A DNA stretch of 64,000 bases from Mangrovibacter yixingensis (GTDB lineage Bacteria; Pseudomonadota; Gammaproteobacteria; Enterobacterales; Enterobacteriaceae): positions 186,001-250,000 of the forward strand of contig NZ_JAIVKM010000001.1 in the NCBI RefSeq assembly GCF_020523985.1. Direction: 5' to 3'. The notes beneath the pieces are model-generated. The model had not been told where the DNA came from, made no database searches, and saw nothing but the letters and a program-made list of their open reading frames with translations. Made by a program: the position numbers and the translations under genes. Below, piece after piece: positions 24,195 through 33,157 of the stretch (its first letter is position 1; each line of letters opens with the position of its first letter).

Positions 24195-25628
24195 TCAGTT
24201 TTCTTCTCCAGGGCGGGCTATTTTGCCCGAACTGAATACGGTGATGGGCTCACCCTCTTGCCAGTTATCCAGCGAGGATCCCAGCCCGGTCAGCATGACG
24301 ATACCGCGCTGATGAGCAATAATCGCACTGTGGGATTGCGGGCTGCCAGCACGCAGGCAAATGGCTCGGACTTCGTTTGCGGGCAACTGCATTGCCAGTG
24401 AAGGCCACAGGTTTTCTGCACACAATACGCTGCCTGCGGGGTACGCGGGTATAGCAAGCGGTATCCCGAGCAAGTGGCACAATGTGCGGTGCAAAATATC
24501 TTCGATATCAATATAACGCGCCTGCAAGTAGGCATCGCCCAGCTCGCGGTAGCTTTCTGCTACCCCGGATAGCACCTGGAACCATGCCAGCGCAGCACTG
24601 TGTTGATGCTGTTGCATGTGCGCGCGTGTTTCCGTCAGCAAATCCGGGTCATCCAGCAGTGTATGTTGCCCGCTGAAAATGGCGGAAATATCTGCCAGCC
24701 CATCATGTTCAGCCAGGTGGGCCAGTGCAAGCAGGTCATCCAGCGTATGGTTGATAGCCTGTTCCAGTGCGGGAAATTTCGCCGTTGACCGGGCCAAAGA
24801 ATCGGGCAAAAAAGGGGTGTTTTCCTGTGCCAGCCAGTGAACGGCCCCGGTAATTTTTGCCGGTAATTCATTGGCGGTACTGTTCGTGGCTTCCCCTTCA
24901 CCAAACTGGTTATGTGCCAGAGCCAAAAACGCCTCAATGGCCGCAGCGGCATCCTGCCCTTGTGCAATCAACCGCAATGTATCGCCACAGCGTACCTGGA
25001 GCAGGGCGATTTGGTTGAGTGTAATTGGCGAGATGCATTTGCCCTCTTTTTCCAGAGACAGCGCGGCATTAAACCCACTCAGCGCCGCAACCAGATGCGC
25101 GGCCGGGCGCACATGTAGCCCGTGAGGGTTGGTGACTACCCAACTTGCTGTCATGGCGCTCTCTCCCGGTGCTTGCGCCAGGGTAACCGGTGGTGGCAAT
25201 GGGGCGCTGTCTTCTACCCCTAACTGAACACGTTTTGCCTGCAGTGCATTTTCTGCTTCGGCTTTTACCCGGTCGATACTGGCACCTGTCGCGGCAATAC
25301 TGGCGGCTGCCAGCGCGCCTTCCACTAGCGGTGCGGCACAGAGCGTCACTTTTGCTGCAACCTCCGGGTCAAGCAGTTCCAGCGCTGTTTCTGCGCTGAG
25401 CAAGGCGCTGCCCATATCCATCAACACCAGAATATGCTCAGCATCGGCAACGCTTGTGATAGCGTCCATGACTTTTACCGGGTCGGTGCCGATGGGAAAA
25501 TCCGGGTCATCCAACCCGGCGGCAACAGCTATCCGGCAGTTCGTTTTCCCCTGCAACATTTGTTGCGACAACGTACACACGCCCTCACCCAAAGCGGCAC
25601 TGTGTGAAACGATAACCAGATTAACCAT
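24195..25628 (-). CDS. dhaM: DhaM, PTS phosphodonor subunit of dihydroxyacetone kinase
   Basis: A protein of 477 residues with three phosphotransfer domains: an EIIA(Dha) domain (1-130, His9 in VSHSAALGEG), an HPr-like domain (about 158-245, His172 in NPHGLHVRPA) and a truncated enzyme-I-like domain (about 265-477, His433 in GSPQSHSAII). The histidines lie within a few residues of the E. coli DhaM sites. Phosphate from PEP passes through these sites to the ADP held by DhaL, which phosphorylates dihydroxyacetone on DhaK. It is the last gene of dhaKLM, starting 5 bp after the dhaL stop. Confidence 0.95.
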   Translation of the reverse strand: MVNLVIVSHSAALGEGVCTLSQQMLQGKTNCRIAVAAGLDDPDFPIGTDPVKVMDAITSVADAEHILVLMDMGSALLSAETALELLDPEVAAKVTLCAAPLVEGALAAASIAATGASIDRVKAEAENALQAKRVQLGVEDSAPLPPPVTLAQAPGESAMTASWVVTNPHGLHVRPAAHLVAALSGFNAALSLEKEGKCISPITLNQIALLQVRCGDTLRLIAQGQDAAAAIEAFLALAHNQFGEGEATNSTANELPAKITGAVHWLAQENTPFLPDSLARSTAKFPALEQAINHTLDDLLALAHLAEHDGLADISAIFSGQHTLLDDPDLLTETRAHMQQHQHSAALAWFQVLSGVAESYRELGDAYLQARYIDIEDILHRTLCHLLGIPLAIPAYPAGSVLCAENLWPSLAMQLPANEVRAICLRAGSPQSHSAIIAHQRGIVMLTGLGSSLDNWQEGEPITVFSSGKIARPGEEN

Positions 25629-25633
25629 ATTTA

Positions 25634-26278
25634 TTACTCCTGTGCCTGTGCCGCTTGTGCCAGCGCCTGCACCATAAACATTACTGAGGTCGCCCCTGGG
25701 TCCTGATGGCCGATACTGCGCTCACCCAGATAGCTGGCTCGCCCTTTACGCGCCTGCATAGTGATGGTGCTGTGCGCCGCCTCTTCGGCGCAACGGCTGG
25801 CTGCGGTAAGTGCATCGTTCAGGGATGCTTGTTGCAGGCTGGACTGGCGTAAGCTTTCTACCACCGGCCCCCAGACATCGCACATGGTTTTATCGCCCGG
25901 CTCGGCCTTGCCGCGGCTTGCCACTCCTGCGGCACCTTCCTGAATAACCTGGGTCAGTTCTTCCAGTGTTAAAGCCTGGTGCGCCTGTGCAGGTTGAGCT
26001 GCACGCATAAAAAAGGTGCCGAACAGTGGGCCGCTGGCGCCACCCACACTTGAAAGCAACGTCATGCCGGTATTTTTTAAAATAAAACCGATATCTTTAT
26101 CTGCCACGGCAGGCAGTTTTTCTGCCACTTTATTAAACCCACGGTGCATATTCAGCCCGTGGTCAGCATCACCAATTTCTCTGTCCAGACCGGTCAGAAA
26201 ATCACTTTCACGGGTGAAAACGTCGGTACATAAGGTTAACCAGTTGACGATTTGTTCACGGCTTAATGACTGGCTCAT
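25634..26278 (-). CDS. dhaL: DhaL, ADP-binding subunit of dihydroxyacetone kinase
   Basis: A protein of 214 residues forming the helical-barrel nucleotide subunit. The Mg-ADP-binding motif GDADHGLNMHRGF lies near the start (about 34-46), and the LSSVGGASGPLFGTFF and GDKTMCDVWGP loops follow. In PTS-type kinases the ADP stays bound and is rephosphorylated by DhaM rather than exchanged. The start is set at 26278, where GGGAGA precedes an ATG; an in-frame extension to 26326 overlaps dhaK and lacks a ribosome-binding site. The gap to dhaK is 2 bp. Confidence 0.95.
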   Translation of the reverse strand: MSQSLSREQIVNWLTLCTDVFTRESDFLTGLDREIGDADHGLNMHRGFNKVAEKLPAVADKDIGFILKNTGMTLLSSVGGASGPLFGTFFMRAAQPAQAHQALTLEELTQVIQEGAAGVASRGKAEPGDKTMCDVWGPVVESLRQSSLQQASLNDALTAASRCAEEAAHSTITMQARKGRASYLGERSIGHQDPGATSVMFMVQALAQAAQAQE

Positions 26279-26280
26279 GA

Positions 26281-27351
26281 TTATTCTCCCCATCTCAGCG
26301 CGGGTGTATTGACTGGTGCATCCCATAATGACAACAGCGTATCATCCACTTTCAGTAAAGTGATAGAGATGCCGGACATATCCAGCGATGTGCAGTAAGA
26401 CCCCACCAGATTGCGTTCAATCGTCAGCCCTGCCTGTTGGCAGCAATGTGCCAGCCGGTCGTAGACACCATACAATTCAGAAAGTGGCGTTGCGCCAAGG
26501 TTGTTGACCAGGGCAATAACACGGTCACCTTGTTGCAGTGCCTGTTTTTGTTCAGTGTGTTCCTGCCACTCACCTTGCTTGCAATCCCACTGGCGCAGTG
26601 TGCGTTGCCATGTGCCATTTTCCAGAAGTGTGGCAAACATGGCATCGACAGTATCGTTAAGGTTTGTGAAAGGGCGGCGGTCAATTCCCGGCTCACCATG
26701 AATACCCACACCGAACTCCATTTCATGTTCATTCAGGGTAAATGACGGGGTTCCGGCTGCTGGCACGGTACAGGCACTGAGGGCAATACCAATTGAATGC
26801 CCCTGGTTATTAATTTGCCAGCCTAGTTGAGCGCACTGGCTCAATGAATCCCCACGCTGTGCGGCCGCGCCCAGCAGCTTTTCAATTAACACCGTGTTTG
26901 CCACGCCGCGGCGCCCAGCGGTATACAGGCTGTCTTTTACTGCCACGTCATCATCGACTATCACCGTTGCGACTTGCACACCACTGTCGTGCAGTAATTC
27001 TGCCGCGGTTTCAAAATTGAGAATATCGCCGGTGTAGTTTTTGATTATCATCAGCACGCCTGCGCCGCCATCTATGGCCTGGGCACACTCAAAAATTTTA
27101 TCGGGCGTAGGGGAGGTGAAAATCTCGCCTGGGCAGGCACCGCTCAACATTCCTTCGCCAACATAGCCACAATGCATTGGTTCATGGCCGCTTCCGCCGC
27201 CAGACAATAGCGCCACTTTGCCACTCACCGGCGCATCTGCCCGGGTGACATACAACGGGTCCGGGTGAAGATGCAGTGTGGGGTGTGCTTTTACCAGACC
27301 GGCAAGTTGTTCCGTTAGCACAGTTTCAACATCATTAATTAGCTTTTTCAT
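26281..27351 (-). CDS. dhaK: DhaK, dihydroxyacetone-binding subunit
   Basis: A protein of 356 residues. The substrate loop SGGGSGHEPMH contains His56, and the GIHGEPG motif contains His218, which binds the carbonyl of dihydroxyacetone covalently in the E. coli enzyme. It is the first gene of dhaKLM and produces dihydroxyacetone phosphate with DhaL and DhaM. Two 15-bp palindromes lie 109-154 bp upstream of its start. Together with gldA it converts glycerol to a glycolytic intermediate. Confidence 0.96.
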   Translation of the reverse strand: MKKLINDVETVLTEQLAGLVKAHPTLHLHPDPLYVTRADAPVSGKVALLSGGGSGHEPMHCGYVGEGMLSGACPGEIFTSPTPDKIFECAQAIDGGAGVLMIIKNYTGDILNFETAAELLHDSGVQVATVIVDDDVAVKDSLYTAGRRGVANTVLIEKLLGAAAQRGDSLSQCAQLGWQINNQGHSIGIALSACTVPAAGTPSFTLNEHEMEFGVGIHGEPGIDRRPFTNLNDTVDAMFATLLENGTWQRTLRQWDCKQGEWQEHTEQKQALQQGDRVIALVNNLGATPLSELYGVYDRLAHCCQQAGLTIERNLVGSYCTSLDMSGISITLLKVDDTLLSLWDAPVNTPALRWGE

Positions 27352-27459
27352 TTTGTTCGATGCTCCATTCAGGGCTGGCTGGTTTACAGAGAGTCTGTAT
27401 CAATGTTCGCAACGTTATTCTTGCCTGGCCTTTTGTGAAATAAAAAAGTAAATATTGGT

Positions 27460-27505
27460 GTTTCATAATGGAACGTAAAAATAAATAAATGTTCCATTAT
27501 GAAAC
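27460..27505. promoter_or_regulatory. Operator pair upstream of dhaK
   Basis: Two 15-bp sites, GTTTCATAATGGAAC (27460-27474) and GTTCCATTATGAAAC (27491-27505), are exact reverse complements of each other and each nearly palindromic (GTTYC-N5-GRAAC). Their centres are 31 bp apart, about three helical turns. DhaR is the obvious candidate binder, but this is inference. Confidence 0.65.
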
Positions 27506-27742
27506 GTATTTTTGGCAATAGAGGAAAAACTGAGACGGGCATCAAATAAATTAATTTATTACTCATTTTATTATGCGCGGAATAAATGCGTTATTACGGG
27601 TGAGTCTGGGTGTTATTAATTTGGTGTGTCTGCATCTTATGGTTTTTGGCTCCAGGGGGTTAGCCAGAATCCCATGAAGAGGGCAGGCTTGCTATTTTGG
27701 GTGCTGCCTGGATCGCACTTTCCTCTGGTTTTATGAATATCT

Positions 27743-27789
27743 GTTTCTGATTGAAACGCTGTATTTATTAATACGTTCCAAAATGGAAC
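27743..27789. promoter_or_regulatory. Operator pair upstream of gldA
   Basis: Two more sites with the same plan, GTTTCTGATTGAAAC (27743-27757) and GTTCCAAAATGGAAC (27775-27789), have centres 32 bp apart. They lie about 170-215 bp upstream of gldA. The 606-bp dhaK-gldA region has no other recognisable feature. Confidence 0.65.
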
Positions 27790-27957
27790 ATTAATATTTT
27801 TATTTTTTATTCGATAGCAAAGGCCAGAATGACATCAGTGCATTAAATAGTGACAAGGATTTAGCCCAAATGATGCTGGAGCGCAGAAGTGTAATCGTAA
27901 CCCGGCTTTAGCGGTAATGCGGGCAGGAAAACAACCTGGTTGTGGAGGATAACACCA

Positions 27958-29055
27958 ATGCTCAATGTAATTCAGTCACCTTCTAAATATTTGCAAGGCC
28001 CGGATGCAGCAGCACTGTTTGGCGAATATGCCAAAAACCTTGCAGACAGTTTCTTCGTTATTGCCGATGACCTGGTAATGAAACTGGCCGGGGAAAAAGT
28101 GATAGATGGTCTGCACCGTAACGATATCCAATGCCATGCTGAGCGTTTTGGCGGCGAATGCAGCCACAATGAAATTAACCGCCTGATAGCGCTGATGAAA
28201 GCACAAGGCTCGAAAGGGGTAATTGGCGTTGGCGGGGGGAAAACGCTCGATACCGCAAAAGCAATGGGTTATTACTTGCATTTGCCGGTTATCGTTGTGC
28301 CAACGATTGCTTCTACCGACGCACCAACCAGTGCGTTATCCGTGATTTATACCGATCAGGGCGAATTTGAAGAATACCTTATCTACCCGAAAAACCCGGA
28401 TATGGTGGTAATGGACACCGCTATTATTGCAAAAGCACCGGTGCGGTTGCTGGTTGCGGGGATGGGGGATGCGCTGTCCACCTGGTTTGAAGCTAAAGCC
28501 TGCTATGACGCCCATGCAGTGAGCATGGCGGGTGGGCAATCTACCGCTGCGGCACTCAGCCTTGCACGTTTGTGCTATGACACGCTACTGGCTGAGGGGG
28601 AAAAAGCGCGCCTTGCCGCTCAGGCGGGTGTTGTGACCACGGCGCTGGAGCGGATTATTGAAGCCAATACTTACCTGAGCGGCATCGGCTTTGAAAGTAG
28701 CGGGCTGGCGGCGGCCCACGCCATCCATAATGGCTTTACTGTGCTTGAATCCTGCCACCATTTGTATCATGGCGAAAAAGTGGCATTTGGTACGCTTGCT
28801 CAACTGGTGTTGCAAAACAGCCCCATGGAAGAGTTGGAAACGGTGCTGGGCTTCTGCCACCGGGTCGGCCTGCCGGTTACTTTGGCTGAAATGGGTGTCA
28901 CGTCCGATGTGCAAAACAGCATTATGGCAGTGGCAAAAGCCAGTTGTGCTGAAGGTGAAACAATCCATAACATGCCCTTCCCGGTTACCCCTGAGCAGGT
29001 TTACGGTGCCATTCTGACCGCAGATTTACTCGGCCAGCAGTGGCTGGCGAAATAA
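27958..29055 (+). CDS. gldA: Glycerol dehydrogenase (NAD-dependent)
   Basis: A 365-residue iron/zinc-type alcohol dehydrogenase of the GldA group. The Rossmann part shows GVGGGKTLDTAKA and PTIASTDAPTSALSVIY; metal ligands are in the AGMGDALSTWFEA, GFESSGLAAAHAIHNGF and YHGEKVAFGTL segments (Asp, His, His). It oxidises glycerol to dihydroxyacetone, feeding DhaKLM. The start at 27958 is preferred over the in-frame upstream codon at 27940 because GGAGG lies before it and it matches the family N-terminus. It is divergent from dhaK, with dhaR downstream on the same strand. Confidence 0.95.
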   Translation: MLNVIQSPSKYLQGPDAAALFGEYAKNLADSFFVIADDLVMKLAGEKVIDGLHRNDIQCHAERFGGECSHNEINRLIALMKAQGSKGVIGVGGGKTLDTAKAMGYYLHLPVIVVPTIASTDAPTSALSVIYTDQGEFEEYLIYPKNPDMVVMDTAIIAKAPVRLLVAGMGDALSTWFEAKACYDAHAVSMAGGQSTAAALSLARLCYDTLLAEGEKARLAAQAGVVTTALERIIEANTYLSGIGFESSGLAAAHAIHNGFTVLESCHHLYHGEKVAFGTLAQLVLQNSPMEELETVLGFCHRVGLPVTLAEMGVTSDVQNSIMAVAKASCAEGETIHNMPFPVTPEQVYGAILTADLLGQQWLAK

Positions 29056-29061
29056 GATAAT

Positions 29062-29090
29062 TCCCTCGCCAGGCGGAGACTGGCGGGGGA
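29062..29090 (+). terminator. Terminator-like hairpin after gldA
   Basis: An 11-bp stem with one G-T pair (29062-29072 with 29080-29090) and a 7-nt loop lies directly after gldA and is followed by an A-rich rather than T-rich stretch. It separates gldA from dhaR. Confidence 0.55.
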
Positions 29091-29280
29091 TTAACAAAAA
29101 ACATGATCCGTCTCGCCCCCTTTTTTTGTCAGGTACGGATAATAATGGCCTGATATTCTTCACTCTTCGAATTGCAGGTGTGCGGGCTACACTGATTGAT
29201 CCCGGTTAGTGAAAGTCTCTGGGCGTTTGGCTCGCTGTCATTCGAATTATCTTGTCCCTCTACTGTTACCGGATCCCTGC

Positions 29281-31194
29281 ATGCCAGATATCGTAACGTC
29301 CTCGCCAGAATATCCGCCTTATATCCATGAGTCCTGGCACCGCTGTGCCGCTATTATGCACCGGGAAACCTGGCGCCAACCCCACCGGGCATTGGGCGTA
29401 ACATTTCGCTCTATTTGCCAGCGTAAAGCTGCCCTGATAACCATTGCTCAGGCGGCGCTGGAAGATGCCCTTGAATTTATGGACCAGCGTCACTGCGCGC
29501 TATTGGTGTTGGACGAATCCGCGTGTTTGCTGGAAAGCTGTGGCCATCCAGAGACGTTATCCGCACTGGCTGAACTTGGGTTCAGCTCTGGGTGCTATTG
29601 TTCGGAAAGCATTATTGGCAGTTGCGCGCTATCCCTTGCCGCCCAACTGGGCCAGCCGGTGAAAACCGCAGGCGGCGCGCACTTTAAACAAGCGTTGTTC
29701 CCCTGGTGTTTTTGCGCCACGCCGGTATTTGATAACCATGGGCGCCTGGCGGGATCAGTGGCGTTGGTATGCCGCAGCACAGACTCTTGCCCCGGTGATT
29801 TGCCTTTGACCCTGGCGATTGCTCGTGAAGTGGGCAATTCATTGCTGACCGACAGCCTGCTGGCAGAATCCAACCGACATTTAAACCAGTTGTATGGTTT
29901 GCTGGAAAGTATGAATGACGGCGTGCTGGCCTGGGATTCACAAGGGGTTGTGCAGTTTCTGAACCCGCAGGCTGCCGAATTATTGCTGCTACCGGCACAA
30001 CTGAGCCAGGGGCGGCCATTACAGGAATTGGTTACCTTACCTGCGTTGCTGCGCAGAGGTATTCGCAAGCGCCAGCGGCTCAATCATGTTGAAGTTACGT
30101 TTGAGAGCCAGCACCAGTTTATTGACCTGGTGGTAACACTCAAGCCCATCCATGATGCTCAGGGCGACAGTTTTATTCTGTTGCTGCATCCGCCAGAACA
30201 GATGCGCCAGTTAATGACCAGCCAGATAGGGCGGGCCAGCCACACCTTCGAGCAGATGCCTCAGCAGGATGCTGACTCAAGGCGTCTGGTACACTTTGGG
30301 CGCCAGGCGGCAAAAGGCAATTTTCCCGTTTTACTGACCGGTGAAGAAGGTGTGGGGAAAACAAATCTCAGTGAGGCAATTCACAATGAAACCCGCCAGG
30401 CGGGTGGGCCATATATTGCCATTAACTGCCAGCGTTTTGCCGACCCGAACGCTGTGGCTGATTTCCTGGGCACCGGCCCAACAGATGAGCAAAACGGCCA
30501 GTTAAGCAAGCCTGAGCTGGCTCATGGTGGAACGCTTTTTTTGGATAACATTGAATTTTTACCGGGAGAAATACAGTCGGCACTGCTGCAGGTTATCAAG
30601 CAAAGTATGGTCACGCGCCAGGGATCGCAGCGTATGATCCCGGTGGATGTCAAAATTGTGGCCGCGACAGGGCAGAACCTGGAAGACCGGGTGTCGCAAA
30701 ACCAGTTCAGCCGCCAGTTGTATTACGCCTTCCACGCTTTTGAAATTCATATTCCACCATTGCGCCAGCGTAAAGCCAGTATTCAGGACCTGGTTCGCCA
30801 TAAGCTGGCTCAACTGGAAAAACCCTTCGCAACCCGTTACAGCATTGAAAGTGAAGTGCTGGATCAACTGGCAAACTATACCTGGCCGGGAAATGATTTT
30901 GAGCTGAATACGGTGGTCGAGAATATGGCCATGCGTAGTGATAATGGGCGAATTCGGCTCAGCCATTTACCCGATTATTTGTTGAGTATTTCCGCATCCG
31001 GGGAAACAGCCTGGCCTGCGATGTCTTCGGGCTTATCTTTCCCGGCAATAGAACGGGATGCCATAGTCCATGCCGCCAGAGTGACTCAGGGGCGAGTGCA
31101 GGAGATGTCTCGTTTGCTTAATATTGGCCGCACCACGTTGTGGCGAAAAATGAAGCAATACCATATTGATGCCCGGCAATTTCGGGAGCGATAA
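29281..31194 (+). CDS. dhaR: DhaR, enhancer-binding-type activator of the dha genes
   Basis: A protein of 637 residues, close to the E. coli DhaR length. It has a GAF-type N-terminal sensor (1-180), a PAS-like domain (about 195-310), an AAA+ domain with Walker A TGEEGVGKT, and a Fis-type helix-turn-helix at the end (VQEMSRLLNIGRTTLWRKMKQ). In place of the sigma-54 contact loop GAFTGA there is FLGTGPTDEQ, as in E. coli DhaR, which acts with sigma-70. In E. coli, DhaL-ADP activates and DhaK inhibits DhaR by competing for its sensor domain. The start at 29281 fits homologues; the frame is open to 29209. Confidence 0.93.
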   Translation: MPDIVTSSPEYPPYIHESWHRCAAIMHRETWRQPHRALGVTFRSICQRKAALITIAQAALEDALEFMDQRHCALLVLDESACLLESCGHPETLSALAELGFSSGCYCSESIIGSCALSLAAQLGQPVKTAGGAHFKQALFPWCFCATPVFDNHGRLAGSVALVCRSTDSCPGDLPLTLAIAREVGNSLLTDSLLAESNRHLNQLYGLLESMNDGVLAWDSQGVVQFLNPQAAELLLLPAQLSQGRPLQELVTLPALLRRGIRKRQRLNHVEVTFESQHQFIDLVVTLKPIHDAQGDSFILLLHPPEQMRQLMTSQIGRASHTFEQMPQQDADSRRLVHFGRQAAKGNFPVLLTGEEGVGKTNLSEAIHNETRQAGGPYIAINCQRFADPNAVADFLGTGPTDEQNGQLSKPELAHGGTLFLDNIEFLPGEIQSALLQVIKQSMVTRQGSQRMIPVDVKIVAATGQNLEDRVSQNQFSRQLYYAFHAFEIHIPPLRQRKASIQDLVRHKLAQLEKPFATRYSIESEVLDQLANYTWPGNDFELNTVVENMAMRSDNGRIRLSHLPDYLLSISASGETAWPAMSSGLSFPAIERDAIVHAARVTQGRVQEMSRLLNIGRTTLWRKMKQYHIDARQFRER

Positions 31195-31195
31195 A

Positions 31196-31220
31196 CCCCG
31201 CCAGCAGGAAACCAGCGGGG
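31196..31220. terminator. Bidirectional hairpin between dhaR and acuI
   Basis: Inverted repeat CCCCGC (31196-31201) and GCGGGG (31215-31220) in the 34-bp gap between convergent dhaR and acuI. It starts at the dhaR stop codon region and probably ends both transcripts. Confidence 0.5.
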
Positions 31221-31228
31221 CAGAGCGA

Positions 31229-32218
31229 TTAGCGGTTTACATCCACCACCAGGCGGCCACGGATTTTCCCGGCCAGCAAGTCGCTGGCGGCTGGAATGGC
31301 TTCTTCCAGGCTAATGGTGCGGGTGATCCCTTCCAGCAAGGAGAAGTCCAGTGTTTCAGCCAGGCGGGACCAGGCTTCAGTGCGTTCTTCGTAAGGGCGG
31401 GTAACACTGTTAATACCCAGCAGGCTCACGCCACGCAGGATAAACGGCGCAACAGTTGACGGGAAATCCATACCTTGCGCCAGGCCACAGGCTGCCACTG
31501 CGCCATCCGCTTTGGTGGTAGCACAGGCGTTTGCCAGTGTGTGGCTGCCAACAGAGTCAACCACACCAGCCCAGCGTTCTTTCCCTAACGGGCGGCCGGG
31601 TTGGCTGAGGGTATCGCGGTCAATAATCGTGCTGGCCCCCAGCGCTTTCAGGCCATCAGCCAGTTCCGGGCGGCCAGTGGATGCCACCACGTTGTAGCCC
31701 AGTTTTGCCAACAGAGCGACTGCTACACTGCCAACACCGCCATTCGCGCCGGTAACCAGAATTTCACCATCCTGCGGTTTAATGCCATGGCGCAGCAGTG
31801 CCATCACACACAACATAGCAGTATAACCCGCAGTGCCAATCGCCATTGCCTGGAAAGGCGTGATACCTGTTGGCAGTGGCACCAGGAAATCGCCATTAAT
31901 CCGGGCCTTTTGCGCCAAACCACCCCAGTATTGTTCGCCAACACTCCAGCCATTCAGCACCACTTTGTCGCCAGCTTTAAAGCGCGGGTGGGCACTGTGT
32001 GTCACAGTCCCCGCCAGGTCAATACCTGGAACCAGTGGGAAGGTGCGTACCACCGGGCTTTTCCCGGTAATTGCCAGCCCGTCTTTGAAGTTCAGTGTGC
32101 TGTATTCAACATCAATTGCGACGTTTTCATCAGGCAACTGGCTTTCATCAAGGCGTTGGGTGGTGCAGCGGTAGCCCGCGTCATCTTTTTCTACCAGCAG
32201 TGCATTAAACTGACTCAT
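31229..32218 (-). CDS. acuI: Acrylyl-CoA reductase (AcuI/YhdH), zinc-independent MDR
   Basis: A protein of 329 residues of the medium-chain dehydrogenase superfamily, very similar in plan to E. coli YhdH/AcuI: opening FNALLVEKDD, SSLNFKDGLAITGK-like region, PGIDLAGTV, GWSVGEQYWGG, and nucleotide-binding VTGANGGVGSVAVALL (about 152-167). No structural zinc-cysteine lobe is seen. The family reduces acrylyl-CoA to propionyl-CoA with NADPH, detoxifying an electrophile. It lies 21 bp after acuR and is presumably expressed with it. Confidence 0.92.
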   Translation of the reverse strand: MSQFNALLVEKDDAGYRCTTQRLDESQLPDENVAIDVEYSTLNFKDGLAITGKSPVVRTFPLVPGIDLAGTVTHSAHPRFKAGDKVVLNGWSVGEQYWGGLAQKARINGDFLVPLPTGITPFQAMAIGTAGYTAMLCVMALLRHGIKPQDGEILVTGANGGVGSVAVALLAKLGYNVVASTGRPELADGLKALGASTIIDRDTLSQPGRPLGKERWAGVVDSVGSHTLANACATTKADGAVAACGLAQGMDFPSTVAPFILRGVSLLGINSVTRPYEERTEAWSRLAETLDFSLLEGITRTISLEEAIPAASDLLAGKIRGRLVVDVNR

Positions 32219-32239
32219 AAAAACTCCTGTTAGCTTGTA

Positions 32240-32875
32240 TTAAATTCGGGGAAGACCAGCAAGGAAGCCTGCGAGGAATAACCGCATTGGGTCTTCACTG
32301 CGTGTCAGGCGGGCGCGCAAAACCGCGCCTTCCCAGCCAATCCAGAAAAAGGCGGCCAGTTGCGCACAGTTTGCTGTAGGCGCGAGTGTGCCGTTATCGC
32401 ACGCAGCTTTGAGTGTTTGTTCCACCATGGACTGCCAGCCTTGCAGCACAGCCTCCAGCCGGGCACAAAAATCGGCAGAGAGTAAAGGGCCTTCTTGCCC
32501 GAGGTTGCCAACCAGGCAGCCCCGGGTGAACTGGTATTTCGCCATGCCAGCACAGGCCTGGTCGACAAAATCCGCCAGGCGGCTGAGAGGAGGGCGAGCC
32601 GTGTTATTCAGGTGTTTTTCCAGCATGCGGCGAAAGAATGCGTCGTACCACTCAAGCACCGCCATTCCCCAGGCCTCTTTGCTGGAAAAGTAGTAGTAAA
32701 ACGAACCCTTAGGTACACCAACTGACTTCAGGATTTGGTCCAGGCCAGATGCGGTAAAGCCGTTACTGGTCATCGCTTCTGTCCCGGCTCTGAGCAGGGC
32801 TTGTTGGGTTTCTTCGCGGCTGCGCCCTTCTTTTGGCGGGCGGCCACGGCGTTTTTGCATAGTGGGCATGTTCAT
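32240..32875 (-). CDS. acuR: AcuR-like TetR repressor
   Basis: A protein of 211 residues. The N-terminal HTH (about 20-65) reads FTASGLDQILKSVGVPKGSFYYYFSSKEAWG; the C-terminal domain has TRGCLVGNLGQEGPLL and FFWIGWEGAVLRARL, both hallmark segments of the acrylate-responsive AcuR of Rhodobacter. The start at 32875 (MNMPTMQKRRGRPPKEG) is preferred over 32923, since an operator-like repeat lies at 32887-32901. In the known system AcuR is released from DNA by acrylate. Co-occurrence with acuI supports the name. Confidence 0.85.
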   Translation of the reverse strand: MNMPTMQKRRGRPPKEGRSREETQQALLRAGTEAMTSNGFTASGLDQILKSVGVPKGSFYYYFSSKEAWGMAVLEWYDAFFRRMLEKHLNNTARPPLSRLADFVDQACAGMAKYQFTRGCLVGNLGQEGPLLSADFCARLEAVLQGWQSMVEQTLKAACDNGTLAPTANCAQLAAFFWIGWEGAVLRARLTRSEDPMRLFLAGFLAGLPRI

Positions 32876-32886
32876 GGCGCTTAATT

Positions 32887-32901
32887 TAGACTGGTCGTCT
32901 A
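32887..32901. promoter_or_regulatory. Candidate AcuR operator
   Basis: Inverted repeat TAGAC-N5-GTCTA (32887-32901) lies 11 bp upstream of the acuR start. The half-sites match those of NemR-type TetR repressors (TAGAC/GTCTA), a related group. It is placed to block transcription of acuR-acuI. Confidence 0.6.
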
Positions 32902-33157
32902 TAAAATACAAGAATAATGGCACAATAAAATAATGGGTTTAAGATTTGTCCATCCTTTCTGGATTGAAAATGCGTGTTGAAGTGAGTGTCAGTCAGCTAT
33001 TTTTGGCACTGTGGAAACGGGAAGTATCTATATGAAGAGAATACCTGGCAACGGCAGTATTTTCTCTCCGTCAGGGGAAAGTAGACTGGCAGGTATACCA
33101 TTGCGACCACCACACCCCGGAAAGCCAGAGTGTGGTATTGATAACAGAGTAACGGCT

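Noticed and set aside
33000-33030. Possible sigma-54 promoter (TGGCAC near 33006)
   Set aside because: The downstream element at the required spacing is GAAAC rather than TTGC, so the -12 box is missing.
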